Source: Thiomicrorhabdus cannonii (GTDB lineage Bacteria > Pseudomonadota > Gammaproteobacteria > Thiomicrospirales > Thiomicrospiraceae). Taken from it: 64,000 nt of DNA. Location: contig NZ_JACBGH010000001.1 in NCBI RefSeq assembly GCF_013391695.1, positions 596,166 through 660,165 of the forward strand, given 5' to 3'. Of the stretch, positions 26,710 to 37,656 are shown in pieces. Position 1 is the first letter of the stretch; each line of letters opens with the position of its first letter. The notes below the pieces were generated by a model that saw only the letters and a list, made by a program, of their open reading frames with translations, had not been told where the DNA came from and searched no databases. A program made the translations under genes and the position numbers.

Positions 26710-27865
26710 AGTCACAGGCCTTTTCGACTGCCTGCATAAAGGCCAGGCGGAACGTTTCAACAGAGAAACGTCTACTGTTTTCAATACAATGCGATTGAGA
26801 TATACCAACCTTTTGCTGATAGTCCTCAAATACTTCGAGAGCCGAGATGAGACTTTCCGGAGTATTGTCTTTAAAGTTTATGCCAGTGGGCCGCGAAGAA
26901 CGGCCAATCCCCATTATAGTTTCATGCAGTGCTCCGCGTTGATAGGCAATTACCGGCACCCCTAAGCTTTGCGCTTCAAGGGGCGCAATGCCAAAGTCTT
27001 CAACAGCCATATGAATACAAGCCCTAGCTTTTTGTAAGACATAAATCATTTGCTCTTTAGGTAAATAACCCAAGAAAGTAACATTGGCGCTCGCCATTTG
27101 TTGAAACGCAGATAGAAGAGGGCCGTTACCTATAATGACCAAGTTTCGCTCCGGTAATTGAGCAAAGGCACGAATGATTTTATCGATATTTTTATATGGC
27201 ACCATACGGCTAACGATCACATAATAGTGCTCAGGCAAGCCTTCAACTTCTTCAGCAAGTCCGGGGTTGAGTGGACTGACCGGCGGATAAATCACCGGAC
27301 AATCAAGGTTGACAACCTTCTCAATCCGTTTTGCAATAAAATGTGATGAAGCGATAACCTGATCTGGACGTAAAAAACTAACGGCATCCCACACCCTAAA
27401 GCGATGTAACCAGTGTTTAAACAACCACCCTTTTAGACCACGCCCAAAATCACCACGTTCAAAATGTTCAAATTGTAAATCCCAAGCATAACGCATCGGA
27501 GAGTAGATATAAGCAAGATGTGTCTGATGGGGGTGAGTAATTACCCCTTTGGCCACAGCATGTGAGCAAGAAATCACCACATCATAATCAACCAAATCGA
27601 ACTGTTCAATCCAAAACGGCATAATCGGCAAAAACCAGCGGTATTTGGAAGGAAAATATCTTAACAATAGACTCTTGCTGGTAATCACTTTGGTTTGCTT
27701 CAACCAACAGCGCTCGGACGGTTTCAGTGCATCAAACAATGTATAAATATCGGCCTGTGGAAACATTTCAAGCAAAAGCTGCAACACCTTCTCGGCGCCG
27801 CCATTTACAGTCAACCAATCACAGACAATAACCACCCTTTTTTCAGCAACACTATTTTTCATCAA
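26702..27865 (-). CDS. GT4 glycosyltransferase (WbpZ/WbdC-like)
   Basis: The 387-residue GT-B enzyme opens VVIVCDWLTVNGGAEKVLQLLLEMFP and has the donor-binding VEDFGIAPLEAQSLGVPVIAY (Glu-x7-Glu form). YIYSPMRYAWDLQ and YYVIVSRMVPYKNIDKIIRAF are characteristic of the mannosyl/rhamnosyl transferases that start ABC-dependent O-chains. It probably adds the first sugar(s) to the lipid-linked primer. It overlaps the permease gene and follows glmS by 18 bases, so the polysaccharide genes may be read through from glmS. Confidence 0.88.
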   Translation of the reverse strand: MMKNSVAEKRVVIVCDWLTVNGGAEKVLQLLLEMFPQADIYTLFDALKPSERCWLKQTKVITSKSLLLRYFPSKYRWFLPIMPFWIEQFDLVDYDVVISCSHAVAKGVITHPHQTHLAYIYSPMRYAWDLQFEHFERGDFGRGLKGWLFKHWLHRFRVWDAVSFLRPDQVIASSHFIAKRIEKVVNLDCPVIYPPVSPLNPGLAEEVEGLPEHYYVIVSRMVPYKNIDKIIRAFAQLPERNLVIIGNGPLLSAFQQMASANVTFLGYLPKEQMIYVLQKARACIHMAVEDFGIAPLEAQSLGVPVIAYQRGALHETIMGIGRSSRPTGINFKDNTPESLISALEVFEDYQQKVGISQSHCIENSRRFSVETFRLAFMQAVEKACDCA

Positions 27866-27883
27866 AATCTTCCAAGAAACAAA

Positions 27884-29749
27884 TCACTCTACCGTTACTG
27901 ACTTCGCCAAGTTACGCGGCTGATCCACATCCGTACCCTTGATCAACGCCACGTGGTAACTGAGCAGTTGTAGCGGAATGTTAAAGGTGATCGGCGCGGT
28001 AATCCGCCCCACATTGGTGGTGGCCTTGACCACCTGCATACTGCCTTCGGATTCGATATTGGAGAGTTCGTCTTCAAACACGATCATCTGTCCGCCGCGG
28101 GCTTTGACTTCCTGCAGGTTGGATTTGAGTTTTTCGAGCAGATCATCGTTGGGTGCGATCATGACCACGGGAATTTGGTCGTCAATCAGGGCCAGCGGGC
28201 CGTGTTTGAGTTCGCCGGCGGGATAGGCTTCGGCGTGGATGTAGCTGATCTCTTTGAGTTTTAAGGCGCCTTCCATGGCAATCGGGTACATGGTACCGCG
28301 GCCGAGGAACAGGGCGCTGTTTTTGTCGGCAAACAGTTGCGCCAGTTCGATGATTTTGTCTTCGTGCTGTAAGGCGTTTCTGAGCAGGCCGGGTAGTTTT
28401 TGCAAGCCGCGCACGATAATGGTTTCGCGCTTGGATGACAGGTGTTTTTGGGTTTTGCCGATGGCGGTGAGCAATAACGCCAGCGCGACCAGCTGTGTGG
28501 TGAAGGCTTTGGTGGAAGCGACCCCGATTTCCGGGCCGGCGTGGGTGAGAAAGGTGAGATCGCTTTCACGCGTTAGACTCGATTCGGGTACATTGCAAAT
28601 GGTGAGCGTAGGAATATTCTTGGCTTTTTTGCTGTTTTTGACTTGTTGCAACGCAGCGAGGGTATCGGCAGTTTCACCCGATTGGCTGATGGTGACAAAC
28701 AGGGTGTTGTCCAACACCGCCGGATTGCGGTAGCGGTATTCGCTGGCGACTTCGACCTGACAGGGTAAGCCGATAATGTCTTCAAACCAGTATTTGGCGA
28801 CCAGGCCGGAGTGGTAGCTGGTGCCGCAGGCGATAATCTGCACCCGTTCGATGGTTGCAAACAGCGCTTCGGCCTGATGTCCAAAGGCGGAGACCAAGAC
28901 GTGCTCCTGAGTAATGCGCCCTTCCAGGGTGTCGATGACCGCTTGTGGTTGCTCGAAAATCTCTTTGTGCATGTAGTGGCGGTGATCGCCCAGTTCGACG
29001 GCATGGGCAGTGAGCGTGGATTGTTTGACGGCACGCTCTACGATTTGGCCAGTAGCATCGAAAATGCGCACGGTTTCACGGGTGATGTGGGCGACATCGC
29101 CCTCTTCCATAAAAATGAAGTTTTGCGTGACCGGCAAGAGTGCGGAGACATCGGAGGCGATAAAGTGTTCGCCGATGCCGATGCCGATCACCAGCGGGCT
29201 GCCTTTGCGGGCGGCGATAAGGGTGTGCGGGTCATTCACCGCGACCACGCCTAGGGCGTAGGCACCTTTGAAATGGCGCAGGGCGTTTTGTACGGCTTTA
29301 AGCAGTGCGTCTTCGCTTTCTCCCAACAGAGTGAGTTCGTAGTGGATTTGATGGGCGACGACTTCGGTATCGGTTTGCGAGGTGAAGCGGTAGCCTTTGT
29401 CCAGCTGCTGGGCTTTGAGTTCCTGATAGTTTTCGATAATGCCGTTATGCACCACGGCGACGCGGTTGTTGCAGATATGCGGGTGGGCGTTGTTTTCAGC
29501 CGGAATGCCGTGGGTCGCCCAACGGGTGTGGGCAATGCCTAAATTACCGGCAAATTCTTCAGTACTTTCCTGAATCTTTTGGCTGAGGTTTTTGATCTTG
29601 CCCAAAGCGCGCACACGGCGGATTTGCTGTTGACCATCAAGCACCGCCATACCGGAGGAGTCATACCCGCGGTATTCCAGACGTTTCAAACCTTCCAACA
29701 AAATCGGAACGATATTACGCTCCGCCACTCCGCCAACAATTCCGCACAT
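27884..29749 (-). CDS. glmS: Glutamine-fructose-6-phosphate aminotransferase (isomerising)
   Basis: The enzyme makes glucosamine-6-phosphate, the entry to UDP-GlcNAc for peptidoglycan and LPS. The start is ATG 29749, giving MCGIVGG with the nucleophile Cys2; a start at 29767 would bury this cysteine. The N-terminal glutaminase half has HTRWATHG and NGIIENY; two SIS domains follow with CGTSYHSG, SQSGETADT and the C-terminal PRNLAKSVTVE. Length 621 is normal. From this gene rightward the base composition becomes clearly more GC-rich than in the polysaccharide genes to its left. Confidence 0.97.
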   Translation of the reverse strand: MCGIVGGVAERNIVPILLEGLKRLEYRGYDSSGMAVLDGQQQIRRVRALGKIKNLSQKIQESTEEFAGNLGIAHTRWATHGIPAENNAHPHICNNRVAVVHNGIIENYQELKAQQLDKGYRFTSQTDTEVVAHQIHYELTLLGESEDALLKAVQNALRHFKGAYALGVVAVNDPHTLIAARKGSPLVIGIGIGEHFIASDVSALLPVTQNFIFMEEGDVAHITRETVRIFDATGQIVERAVKQSTLTAHAVELGDHRHYMHKEIFEQPQAVIDTLEGRITQEHVLVSAFGHQAEALFATIERVQIIACGTSYHSGLVAKYWFEDIIGLPCQVEVASEYRYRNPAVLDNTLFVTISQSGETADTLAALQQVKNSKKAKNIPTLTICNVPESSLTRESDLTFLTHAGPEIGVASTKAFTTQLVALALLLTAIGKTQKHLSSKRETIIVRGLQKLPGLLRNALQHEDKIIELAQLFADKNSALFLGRGTMYPIAMEGALKLKEISYIHAEAYPAGELKHGPLALIDDQIPVVMIAPNDDLLEKLKSNLQEVKARGGQMIVFEDELSNIESEGSMQVVKATTNVGRITAPITFNIPLQLLSYHVALIKGTDVDQPRNLAKSVTVE

Positions 29750-29862
29750 GGCCGGATAACCCCCCAAAATAAAACAAGGCGGAATTATACCATGAGTTTC
29801 TCAGCCAGAAATGGCGACGCGATAAGCATTCCCCTTTTTATTATAGACAGATTTGGTGCGAA

Positions 29863-32355
29863 CTAATCCCCAGCCGCTATAGGCTCAAGCCTCCAAATAT
29901 CACGATTGTATTCCTGCATGGTACGGTCGGTTGAGAAAACACCACTTCTGGCACTGTTGATAATGCTTTTCTTTATCCAGCTATCCTTATCCTGATAGAC
30001 CTGTGCAGCGGCTTCGTGGGCACTCACGTAACTCTGAAAGTCCGCCAACGTCATCCAAGGATCTTTCGGGCTTTTGAGCGATTGGATCACATCGTCGAAA
30101 ATGCCCGGTTCAAACTGATTGAAGTGCCCGGACTCGAGTAGTCCCAACACCGCTTGCAAGTCGTAACTTTCGTCAATGCACCACTGCGGATTGTAATGCT
30201 GACGCAACGACTCGACCTCCGGCGTAGTCATACCGAACAAAAAGAAGTTTTCATCTCCGACTGCTTCACGGATTTCGACATTGGCACCGTCCAGCGTGCC
30301 GATAGTCAGAGCGCCGTTCATCATAAACTTCATATTACCGGTACCAGACGCCTCTTTGCCTGCTGTGGAAATCTGTTCCGACAGATCCGTACCGGGGCAG
30401 ATGATCTCCATCGCCGACACCCGGTAATTTGGATAAAACACCACCTTCAATCTGTCGCCCACATCCGGATCGACATTCACCACCTGCGCCACGTTGTTGA
30501 TCAACTTGATGATTTTTTTGGCCATGGCATAACCCGGCGCCGCTTTGCCGCCGAAAATGACGCAACGATTGGTCCAGTTGTCCAAGTCACCGCGCTTGAT
30601 GCGCGAATACAAATGGATAACATGCAACACGTTCAACAGCTGGCGCTTGTATTCGTGAATGCGTTTGACCTGCACATCAAACAGGGAATCGACATTCAGT
30701 TTGACGCCGGTTTCGTCAAGCACGCTGTCCGCCAGACGCTGTTTGTTGGCCTGTTTGATCGCAAACCAGGCTTCGCGAAAGGCTGCATCGTCCGCCAGCG
30801 CCTCAATCTTGCTTAACTGTGTCAATTCGGTAATCCAGCCCTCGCCGATTTTGTCCTTCAACAAACTGCGCAGGCCGGGGTTACAGCCTGCCAACCAGCG
30901 GCGCTGGGTGACCCCGTTGGTTTTGTTATTGAATTTCTCCGGCCACATTTCATAGAAATCGTGGAACAAACCCTCTTTCAACAGATTGGAGTGCAGTTCG
31001 GCCACACCGTTCACGGAGTGCGAGCCGACTATCGCCAAATACGCCATACAGACATTGTTATGCTCATCAATAATCGACATGCGGCGCTGACGGGCAATAT
31101 CCGCCGGCCATTTCATCGCCACCTGCGTCAAAAAACGCTGGTTGATTTCAAAAATAATATCCAGAGGGCGCGGCAGCAGTTTTCTGAACAGGCTCACCGG
31201 CCATTTTTCGAGCGCTTCAGGCAACAACGTATGATTGGTGTAGGCCATGGTCTGCGTCACAATCGACCAGGCTTCGTCCCACCCCAGACGCTCCTTGTCG
31301 ATCAAGATACGCATCAGTTCGGCTACGGCCAGACTCGGATGGGTGTCGTTCAACTGGAAGGTGTTGTATTGGGCAAAGTCTTTGAAGTCGCCGAAACGAT
31401 CCTTCCACTGACTGACCACGTCCTGCAGACTGGCCGATACCAGAAAATACTGTTGCTTCAGACGCAGTTCCTTGCCGTTTTCGCTGGAGTCGTTCGGATA
31501 GAGCACCATGGTGATGTTTTCGGCTTCGGCTTTTTTGGCCACCGCTTCATGGTAGGAACCGGCATTGAATTCCGACAGGTTAAACCCCTCCTGCGCCATC
31601 GCCGACCACAGCCGCAAGGTATTGACGGTTTCATTCTTGAATCCCGGAATCGGCACGTCAAACGGCACGGCCAAGACCACGTCTGCATGCTCCCAATGCA
31701 CCGTCAGTTGACCGGTATGCGGATCGGTATAGTGACGTGTTTCGCCGCCGAACTTGACCACCTGGGTATATTCGGCACGCTGAATCTCCCACGGATAAGG
31801 CCCCATGCCGAGCCAGTGATCAGGCTCTTCAATCTGGTAACCGTTCTGAATGAGCTGTCTGAACATGCCGTATTCATAGCGCAGGCCGTAGCCCATCACC
31901 GGCAGACGCAAGGTTGCGCAGCTATCCATAAAACAGGCCGCCAGCCGCCCCAAACCGCCGTTCCCCAAACCGGCATCACGCTCGCTCTCTTCAATCTCCT
32001 CCAAATTCAGGCCCAGATCATACATGGCCTGCTCGGTTTGATTTTCAATGCCCAGATTCAGCAGATTATTGGTTAAGGAGCGGCCGATCAAAAACTCCAT
32101 CGAGAGGTAATAGGCCTTTTTCAGTTTCTTGGCGTTATACGCCTCCCAGGTCTTTTTCCAGTTGACCATTAAGCGGTCACGCGTCGCATAGGAAAGCGCT
32201 TTGAAAAGATAGTAGTCCTCGGAGGTAAGATTGCGTCCCAGGGTGTGACACAGATAACTGAGGAAATCGGCCTCGATATCCTCTTTTTCCATACCGACGT
32301 GCTGCAACATCTTGGTCATCACGTCGGCGCGTTGGGCTTCAGTTAAGGTTGGCAT
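29863..32355 (-). CDS. glgP: Glycogen/maltodextrin phosphorylase
   Basis: The enzyme releases glucose-1-phosphate from alpha-1,4-glucans. The pyridoxal-phosphate Lys lies in EASGTGNMKFMMNGALTIGTLDGANVEI near residue 675; DAGLGNGGLGRLAACFMDS and FNNKTNGVTQRRWL are also typical. Length 830 is full. It lies at the downstream end of the leftward glycogen cluster, 3 bases after the glgA stop, and is followed by glmS after about 110 bases. Confidence 0.96.
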   Translation of the reverse strand: MPTLTEAQRADVMTKMLQHVGMEKEDIEADFLSYLCHTLGRNLTSEDYYLFKALSYATRDRLMVNWKKTWEAYNAKKLKKAYYLSMEFLIGRSLTNNLLNLGIENQTEQAMYDLGLNLEEIEESERDAGLGNGGLGRLAACFMDSCATLRLPVMGYGLRYEYGMFRQLIQNGYQIEEPDHWLGMGPYPWEIQRAEYTQVVKFGGETRHYTDPHTGQLTVHWEHADVVLAVPFDVPIPGFKNETVNTLRLWSAMAQEGFNLSEFNAGSYHEAVAKKAEAENITMVLYPNDSSENGKELRLKQQYFLVSASLQDVVSQWKDRFGDFKDFAQYNTFQLNDTHPSLAVAELMRILIDKERLGWDEAWSIVTQTMAYTNHTLLPEALEKWPVSLFRKLLPRPLDIIFEINQRFLTQVAMKWPADIARQRRMSIIDEHNNVCMAYLAIVGSHSVNGVAELHSNLLKEGLFHDFYEMWPEKFNNKTNGVTQRRWLAGCNPGLRSLLKDKIGEGWITELTQLSKIEALADDAAFREAWFAIKQANKQRLADSVLDETGVKLNVDSLFDVQVKRIHEYKRQLLNVLHVIHLYSRIKRGDLDNWTNRCVIFGGKAAPGYAMAKKIIKLINNVAQVVNVDPDVGDRLKVVFYPNYRVSAMEIICPGTDLSEQISTAGKEASGTGNMKFMMNGALTIGTLDGANVEIREAVGDENFFLFGMTTPEVESLRQHYNPQWCIDESYDLQAVLGLLESGHFNQFEPGIFDDVIQSLKSPKDPWMTLADFQSYVSAHEAAAQVYQDKDSWIKKSIINSARSGVFSTDRTMQEYNRDIWRLEPIAAGD

Positions 32356-32358
32356 TGC

Positions 32359-33873
32359 TCAATCCTCCACATATAGGGCTAGGTAACGCTGGGCGCTGGC
32401 TTTCCAGCCAAACGCTTGCTGCATGCCGGTTTTTTGCAGTTTCTGCCAACTGCGTTTTTTGGCAAACAGACCCAAGGCGTGTAATAAAGTAGACTTTAAA
32501 GCGAAGCGGCTCGGGTCGTAAAATACAAACCCCGTGGCCGTGCCCGCCAGCATGTTTTCATCCGTGGCATTGACAACGGTGTCAGCCAGTCCGCCGGTGT
32601 GGTGGACAATCGGAGGCGTGCCGTACGCCAGACTATACATTTGGTTCAATCCACAAGGTTCGAAGCGTGACGGCATCAAAAACATGTCCGCCCCCGCTTC
32701 CACCTGATGGGCCAGGGTTTCGGAATAACCGATATACACCCACATACGCTCAGGATAACGCTGCGCCAAATCACGCAGGGCGTTTTCAAACGATTTGTGG
32801 CCGGAACCCACAAACACAAAATTGGCCGGCGTCTGTTCGATCAGTTCGGGCAACACCTCCAGCACCAGGTCGATGCCCTTCTGCTCCACCAGACGGCCCA
32901 CAAAACCAATCAACGGTGCCTGCAACCAGTCCGCCAGATGTCCCTGAATCCGGGTTTCGCTCAAACCGTTCAACAGCGCCAGCTCTTCAATCAGAAACGC
33001 CTTGTTGCGCTGCTTGCCGGCCACTCGCCCCTTTTCGGCCGAATAACGGCTGTGAATCAGTTCGTCGACTTCCGGATTCCAGATATGCTCGTCGATGCCG
33101 TTCAAGATCCCGATCAACCGGCCCTCGGCAGCGCGTTTCTGCAATACCCCCTCAAAACCGTAGGCATATTCCGGATAACAGATTTCCTTGGCATAGGTCG
33201 GGCTGACCGTCGTCACCCAGTCGGAGCAGATCAGGCCCGCCTTGAGCATCGAAAAATGCCCCCAGAATTCCACGCCATCCAGATTCCACAACGACTCCGG
33301 CAACTGCAGCTGGGCGAACAGCGAGTGCGGGAAATTGCCCGGATAAGCCATATTGTGGACGGTAAACACCGTTTTGGGTCTTTGGGTTTCGACACTCAAC
33401 AGCGCACTCACCAACCCTGTCTGCCAGTCATTGACATGCACCACGTCCGGTTGCCATTGCAAACCGGCGCGATCCATCGCCAATTCCGCCACTACCTTGG
33501 AAAACACCCCGAAACGTTCGCCGTTATCCCACCAATCGGCACCGTCTTCCGCCAGATAAGGGTTACCCGGCCTGTCGAAAAGCGCGGGAATATCCACCAG
33601 CCAAACCGGCACATCAACCCCCGGAACCGCCCCGGCCTTAAGCTGCCAGATGACCGCCTCGAACTCGCGGCCGCACCCACCCACAGACAGCTTGGCGACC
33701 TGCTTCAGACTTTTTTCAGGCAAGCGCTCCATCACCGCGCGGTACGCCGGCAACACCAAACGCACCTTGTGCTTATAGTGCGCCAGCGCGCTGGGCAGAC
33801 TCCCCGACACATCGGCCAGACCGCCGGTTTTAATCAAAGGATGGGCTTCGGAGGTAGCAAACAGAATTTTCAT
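32359..33873 (-). CDS. glgA: Glycogen synthase (ADP-glucose)
   Basis: This GT5 enzyme transfers glucose from ADP-glucose to the growing glucan. The start ATG 33873 gives MKILFATSEAHPLIKTGGLADVSG, with the Lys-Thr-Gly-Gly donor loop at the N-terminus as in E. coli GlgA. The C-terminal half has LIGFVGRLVEQKGIDL and FEPCGLNQMYSLAYGTPPIV. About 504 residues, slightly longer than E. coli GlgA. It lies directly between glgB and glgP. Confidence 0.96.
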   Translation of the reverse strand: MKILFATSEAHPLIKTGGLADVSGSLPSALAHYKHKVRLVLPAYRAVMERLPEKSLKQVAKLSVGGCGREFEAVIWQLKAGAVPGVDVPVWLVDIPALFDRPGNPYLAEDGADWWDNGERFGVFSKVVAELAMDRAGLQWQPDVVHVNDWQTGLVSALLSVETQRPKTVFTVHNMAYPGNFPHSLFAQLQLPESLWNLDGVEFWGHFSMLKAGLICSDWVTTVSPTYAKEICYPEYAYGFEGVLQKRAAEGRLIGILNGIDEHIWNPEVDELIHSRYSAEKGRVAGKQRNKAFLIEELALLNGLSETRIQGHLADWLQAPLIGFVGRLVEQKGIDLVLEVLPELIEQTPANFVFVGSGHKSFENALRDLAQRYPERMWVYIGYSETLAHQVEAGADMFLMPSRFEPCGLNQMYSLAYGTPPIVHHTGGLADTVVNATDENMLAGTATGFVFYDPSRFALKSTLLHALGLFAKKRSWQKLQKTGMQQAFGWKASAQRYLALYVED

Positions 33874-33923
33874 TTTCTCAATCAACAGTCGTTTTGTTTT
33901 TGTTTTGTCTTTGTCTTATTATT

Positions 33924-36197
33924 TCAATTCTCGCGGCGTAATACCAAGGCGGCCAGCGGCGGCAGCGTCAGCTCCGCCGAATGGGACTGGTTCATCCAAG
34001 GCAGGTTTTCGGCATTGACCGCACCGCTATTGCCCAGATTGCTGCCGCCAAACAGCGCGGCATCGGAATTCAGCCGTTCCGTCCAAATGCCGCCACCCGG
34101 CAGACCGATGCGATAATGCTGACGCGCGACCGGCGTGAAGTTGAACACACACACCAGCGTTTCCTGCTCGTTTTTACGCATAAAACTCAGTATCGATTGC
34201 TGATAATCATGGCAATCGATCCACTCAAAACCGTGGCTTTCAAAATCATGCGCATACAGTGCCGGCTGCTCGCGGTACAGGTGGTTAAGCGCCTGCGCCA
34301 ACAGCTGCACGCCGCGGTTCAACGGCACATCGCACAAATGCCAATCTAACGCGCGCGACTCGTTCCATTCGCCCCATTGCGCAAACTCGCCGCCCATAAA
34401 CAGCAGTTTTTTACCCGGATGCAACATCTGATAGGACAACAACAGACGCAGGTTGGCGGCTTTCTGCCAATCGTCGCCGGGCATTTTGCCAATCAGCGAA
34501 CCTTTGAGATGCACCACTTCATCGTGCGACAACGGCAGAATAAAATTTTCGGAATAGGCGTACATCTGGCTAAACGTCAGGTCGTTATGATGATAGGCGC
34601 GGTGCACCGACTCCTTTTCAAAATAACTCAGGGTGTCGTTCATCCACCCCATATTCCATTTCATCGAAAACCCGAGCCCACCCATCCAGGTAGGGCGCGA
34701 CACCATCGGCCAGGAGGTCGATTCTTCCGCCATGACCACCGCGCCCGGACACTGCGCATGCACCTGCTCGTTGAGCTGTTGCAGAAAGTGGATCGCATCC
34801 AGATTCTCGCGGCCGCCATACTGGTTGGGCACCCACTCGCCCTCGGCGCGGGAATAATCCAGATAGAGCATGGAGGCCACCGCATCCACCCGCAGACCGT
34901 CGATATGCAGCTCCTTGATCCAGTAAAGCGCATTGCCAATCAGAAAGTTGCGCACCTCGTTACGGCCGAAATTGAAGATATAGGTGCCCCAATCCTGATG
35001 TTCGCCGCGGCGCGGGTCTTCATGTTCGTAAAGCGCCGAACCGTCAAACCGCCCCAACGCAAACTCGTCTTTGGGAAAATGCGCAGGCACCCAGTCGAGA
35101 AACACGCCGATGCCGTGCTGATGGCAATAATCGACAAAATAACGGAAATCGTCCGGCGAGCCGAAACGGCTGGTGGGCGCAAAATAGCCGCTGGTCTGAT
35201 AACCCCACGACTGATCCAGCGGATGCTCCGATACCGGCAAGAGTTCGATATGGGTGTACCCCATCCACTTCACATAATCGACCAGACGATGCGCAATGTC
35301 GCGATAATTCAAAAAACCGCCGTTATCGGCGCGTTGCCACGACCCCAGATGCACTTCGTAGATATTGATCGGCGCGTGTTGCCAATCAAACCGTTCCCGA
35401 TGCTGCAGCCAGTTGTCGTCCTGCCATGCATAATCCGATGCATACACAATGCAACCGGTCGCCGGACGGTATTCCATTGCCTGGGCGTAAGGATCGGTCT
35501 TGACAAAACAGTGGCCGGTCTGACGGTTGCGAATTTCAAACTTGTAGAGGTCGCCGGCATGCAGTCCGGGGATAAACAACTCCCAAACGCCCGACGCACC
35601 CAGCACCCGCATCGGTTGTGCCAGGCCGTTCCAGCCGTTGAAGTCGCCCACCACCGATACCCGTTCCGCCGCCGGCGCCCACACGGCAAAGTGCACGCCG
35701 CTCACACCGTCGATGGTTTTGGGATGGGCGCCCAACATCTCATACAGTTGCCAATGCGTGCCTTCGGCAAATAGATGCAGATCCAACTCGCCGAGCTGCG
35801 GCCAAAACGTATAGGACGACTCACGTTCGTAGGTCTGGCCGTTCTTGTCGAGCCAACGCACGACATAGTGCTGCGGCAGTTGCACCTTTGCCGTTTCATC
35901 AAGCTTGAGCATAAACAGGTCGGTACCGTGCAGACGCATCATCGGCAACGGCGCCTCCTCGCGGGTTTTAATCCATACGCGTTCGGCACTGGGCAGCCAT
36001 TCGCGGATACACCACCCGGCCTGTTGAGTTTTTTGAGCCGTTTTTTCAGCGCCCTGCTTTACAGGCAAGGCATGACAGCCTAAAAACGCAAACGGATCGT
36101 GATGCCGTCCTTGCGCCAGGCGCGCCAGCGATTCGGCAAACATGGGATCAAACTGCGCGGGATCAAAATGTAAAAGTTCATCTACCGGATGTTTCAA
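33924..36197 (-). CDS. glgB: 1,4-alpha-glucan branching enzyme
   Basis: The enzyme makes alpha-1,6 branches. Domains in order are a divergent N-terminal CBM48-like module, a second CBM48 ([23 protein letters not shown]), a GH13 catalytic barrel with [25 protein letters not shown] (nucleophile Asp), [12 protein letters not shown] (acid Glu) and LSHDEVVH, and a C-terminal beta domain. No ATG precedes the conserved N-terminus; the open frame runs back into malQ. I propose TTG 36197 ([10 protein letters not shown]) with ACAGG upstream, giving about 757 residues; this start is uncertain. The dispersed repeat at 36014-36034 is read here as Lys-Thr-Gln-Gln-Ala-Gly in the linker between the two N-terminal modules. 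Confidence 0.93.
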   Translation of the reverse strand: MKHPVDELLHFDPAQFDPMFAESLARLAQGRHHDPFAFLGCHALPVKQGAEKTAQKTQQAGWCIREWLPSAERVWIKTREEAPLPMMRLHGTDLFMLKLDETAKVQLPQHYVVRWLDKNGQTYERESSYTFWPQLGELDLHLFAEGTHWQLYEMLGAHPKTIDGVSGVHFAVWAPAAERVSVVGDFNGWNGLAQPMRVLGASGVWELFIPGLHAGDLYKFEIRNRQTGHCFVKTDPYAQAMEYRPATGCIVYASDYAWQDDNWLQHRERFDWQHAPINIYEVHLGSWQRADNGGFLNYRDIAHRLVDYVKWMGYTHIELLPVSEHPLDQSWGYQTSGYFAPTSRFGSPDDFRYFVDYCHQHGIGVFLDWVPAHFPKDEFALGRFDGSALYEHEDPRRGEHQDWGTYIFNFGRNEVRNFLIGNALYWIKELHIDGLRVDAVASMLYLDYSRAEGEWVPNQYGGRENLDAIHFLQQLNEQVHAQCPGAVVMAEESTSWPMVSRPTWMGGLGFSMKWNMGWMNDTLSYFEKESVHRAYHHNDLTFSQMYAYSENFILPLSHDEVVHLKGSLIGKMPGDDWQKAANLRLLLSYQMLHPGKKLLFMGGEFAQWGEWNESRALDWHLCDVPLNRGVQLLAQALNHLYREQPALYAHDFESHGFEWIDCHDYQQSILSFMRKNEQETLVCVFNFTPVARQHYRIGLPGGGIWTERLNSDAALFGGSNLGNSGAVNAENLPWMNQSHSAELTLPPLAALVLRREN
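36014..36034 (+). repeat. Dispersed repeat copy 1 (inside glgB)
   Basis: ACCCGGCCTGTTGAGTTTT core, followed by more T. It is read in frame by glgB on the minus strand as KTQQAG. Confidence 0.75.
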
Positions 36198-36234
36198 TGC
36201 TTCGACCTGTTTTATAAAAGATGTTTGGATTGTT

Positions 36235-37629
36235 TTAAAGTCGCTTGGCCTGCGCCAGCAGGCTATGAATGCTATCCGCCAGCTCCGGCGGAACCTGCGG
36301 CCAACCGAACTGCCAACGCCAGTTGCCGTCCGGCGTGCCGGGCACATTCATGCGATGCTCGCCATCCAGTGCCAGCCAATCCTGCATGGGCACAATGACA
36401 CGTTCGGCGACCGAATGCAAGGCGGCGTCAATCAACAGCCACGGCATGGTTTCAGGCAGGCCGGCTTTGGCCAGATGAGGCGCTGCTAGCGGCTGCAACT
36501 GCTGCCAAATCCATTGCTTGGCGCCCTCATCCAGGCTTTCAAACCAACCCAAAGTGGTGTCGTTGTCGTGAGTGCCGGTGTAGGCGACCGAGTTTTCCAC
36601 CTGCTCGGCCAAGCTGTGCGGATTGTCCGGCAAGCCGTTGAAACCGAATTGCAAGACCGACATCCCCGGCAAACCGAAACGCTCTTTAAGCGCCACCACT
36701 TCCGGGGTAATAATGCCCAAGTCCTCTGCCACCAAGGGCAACCGACCTTGTGAATCGGTAAAATCGGCTTGCAGCACCCGCAACAGCGCCTCACCCGGCG
36801 TTCTGACCCAATGGCCGTTGATTGCCGTGGTTTCGCTGGCATCAATCTGCCAGCTGGCCTCCAGTCCGCGGAAATGGTCGATGCGCACCAGATCGAACAG
36901 CTCCAAAGCCGCCGCCACGCGTTGGCGCCACCAGGCAAAACCGTCGTCCTGCATCACGGCCCAATTGTAATGCGGATTGCCCCAACGCTGACCGGTGGCG
37001 GAGAAGTAGTCGGGCGGCACACCGGTGACGACCGTCGGATTATGCTCCGCATCCAACATAAACTGCTGCGAATTGGCCCAGACATCGGCGCTGTCATACG
37101 CCACAAAAATCGGCATATCGCCAAACAGCCTGATGCCTTTGCCGTTGGCGTCGCTTTTGAAGCGCCGCCACAGCTGTTGCAACGCGAACTGTTCGGTTTT
37201 CAACTGCAGAATCGCCTCGGCATGCTCCGCGGCAAACGCAGCGAGCGCCTGAGGTTCGCGCATCTTCAAGGCGTGAGGCCAGTCGCGCCATGTGGCCAGG
37301 TTCTGGGTCTGACGAATGGTTTTAAAGAGCGCATAATCTTCCAGCCAGTGCGGTGGCGCCTCCAGGTAATCGGCCAACGCCTCTGGCTCGATGGCTTCCT
37401 GCCAGTGATCGGGCAGCAGCGCCGGGTTAAGCGCAAAGGCCGACACCGCCTGATAGGGCGACAAATCCTCATGCGGCTCGGTTAAGGGCAGCATCTGCCA
37501 CCAACGCAGGCCGGCTTGCTGCATCCAATCGAGAAAACGCCACGCCTCGGCGTTGAGCTGCCCCGGCCTGCCATTGGCATTGGGCAAAGAGGTTGGATGA
37601 AGCAACACCCCGGCTTGTCTTGGTTTCAC
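36235..37629 (-). CDS. malQ: 4-alpha-glucanotransferase (amylomaltase)
   Basis: This GH77 enzyme disproportionates alpha-1,4-glucans. [14 protein letters not shown] is the usual opening. Catalytic signs are [13 protein letters not shown] (nucleophile Asp), [14 protein letters not shown] (acid Glu) and [13 protein letters not shown]. Length of about 464 residues is typical of bacterial forms without extra domains. GTG 37629 has GAGGT 6 bases upstream and is preferred to GTG 37635, which would overlap that site. It is located between the GH57 gene and glgB. Confidence 0.94.
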   Translation of the reverse strand: MKPRQAGVLLHPTSLPNANGRPGQLNAEAWRFLDWMQQAGLRWWQMLPLTEPHEDLSPYQAVSAFALNPALLPDHWQEAIEPEALADYLEAPPHWLEDYALFKTIRQTQNLATWRDWPHALKMREPQALAAFAAEHAEAILQLKTEQFALQQLWRRFKSDANGKGIRLFGDMPIFVAYDSADVWANSQQFMLDAEHNPTVVTGVPPDYFSATGQRWGNPHYNWAVMQDDGFAWWRQRVAAALELFDLVRIDHFRGLEASWQIDASETTAINGHWVRTPGEALLRVLQADFTDSQGRLPLVAEDLGIITPEVVALKERFGLPGMSVLQFGFNGLPDNPHSLAEQVENSVAYTGTHDNDTTLGWFESLDEGAKQWIWQQLQPLAAPHLAKAGLPETMPWLLIDAALHSVAERVIVPMQDWLALDGEHRMNVPGTPDGNWRWQFGWPQVPPELADSIHSLLAQAKRL

Positions 37630-37656
37630 AGGCACACCTCGCTGCGATACTGCATG

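Noticed and set aside
26710..26829. Longer N-terminus of wzm
   Set aside because: It lies wholly in the end of the glycosyltransferase gene; Wzm proteins begin near the GTG at 26709.
29750..29862. glmS ribozyme or leader RNA upstream of glmS
   Set aside because: The gap is only about 110 bases and shows no ribozyme-like pairing; glmS ribozymes are typical of Gram-positive bacteria.
34377..35774. Long antisense frame of 465 codons across glgB
   Set aside because: It is the complement of a conserved GH13 gene with high GC; its sequence has no domain pattern. The same holds for long frames opposite glgP (30961-32076), glgA (32707-34116) and the GH57 gene (37864-38847).
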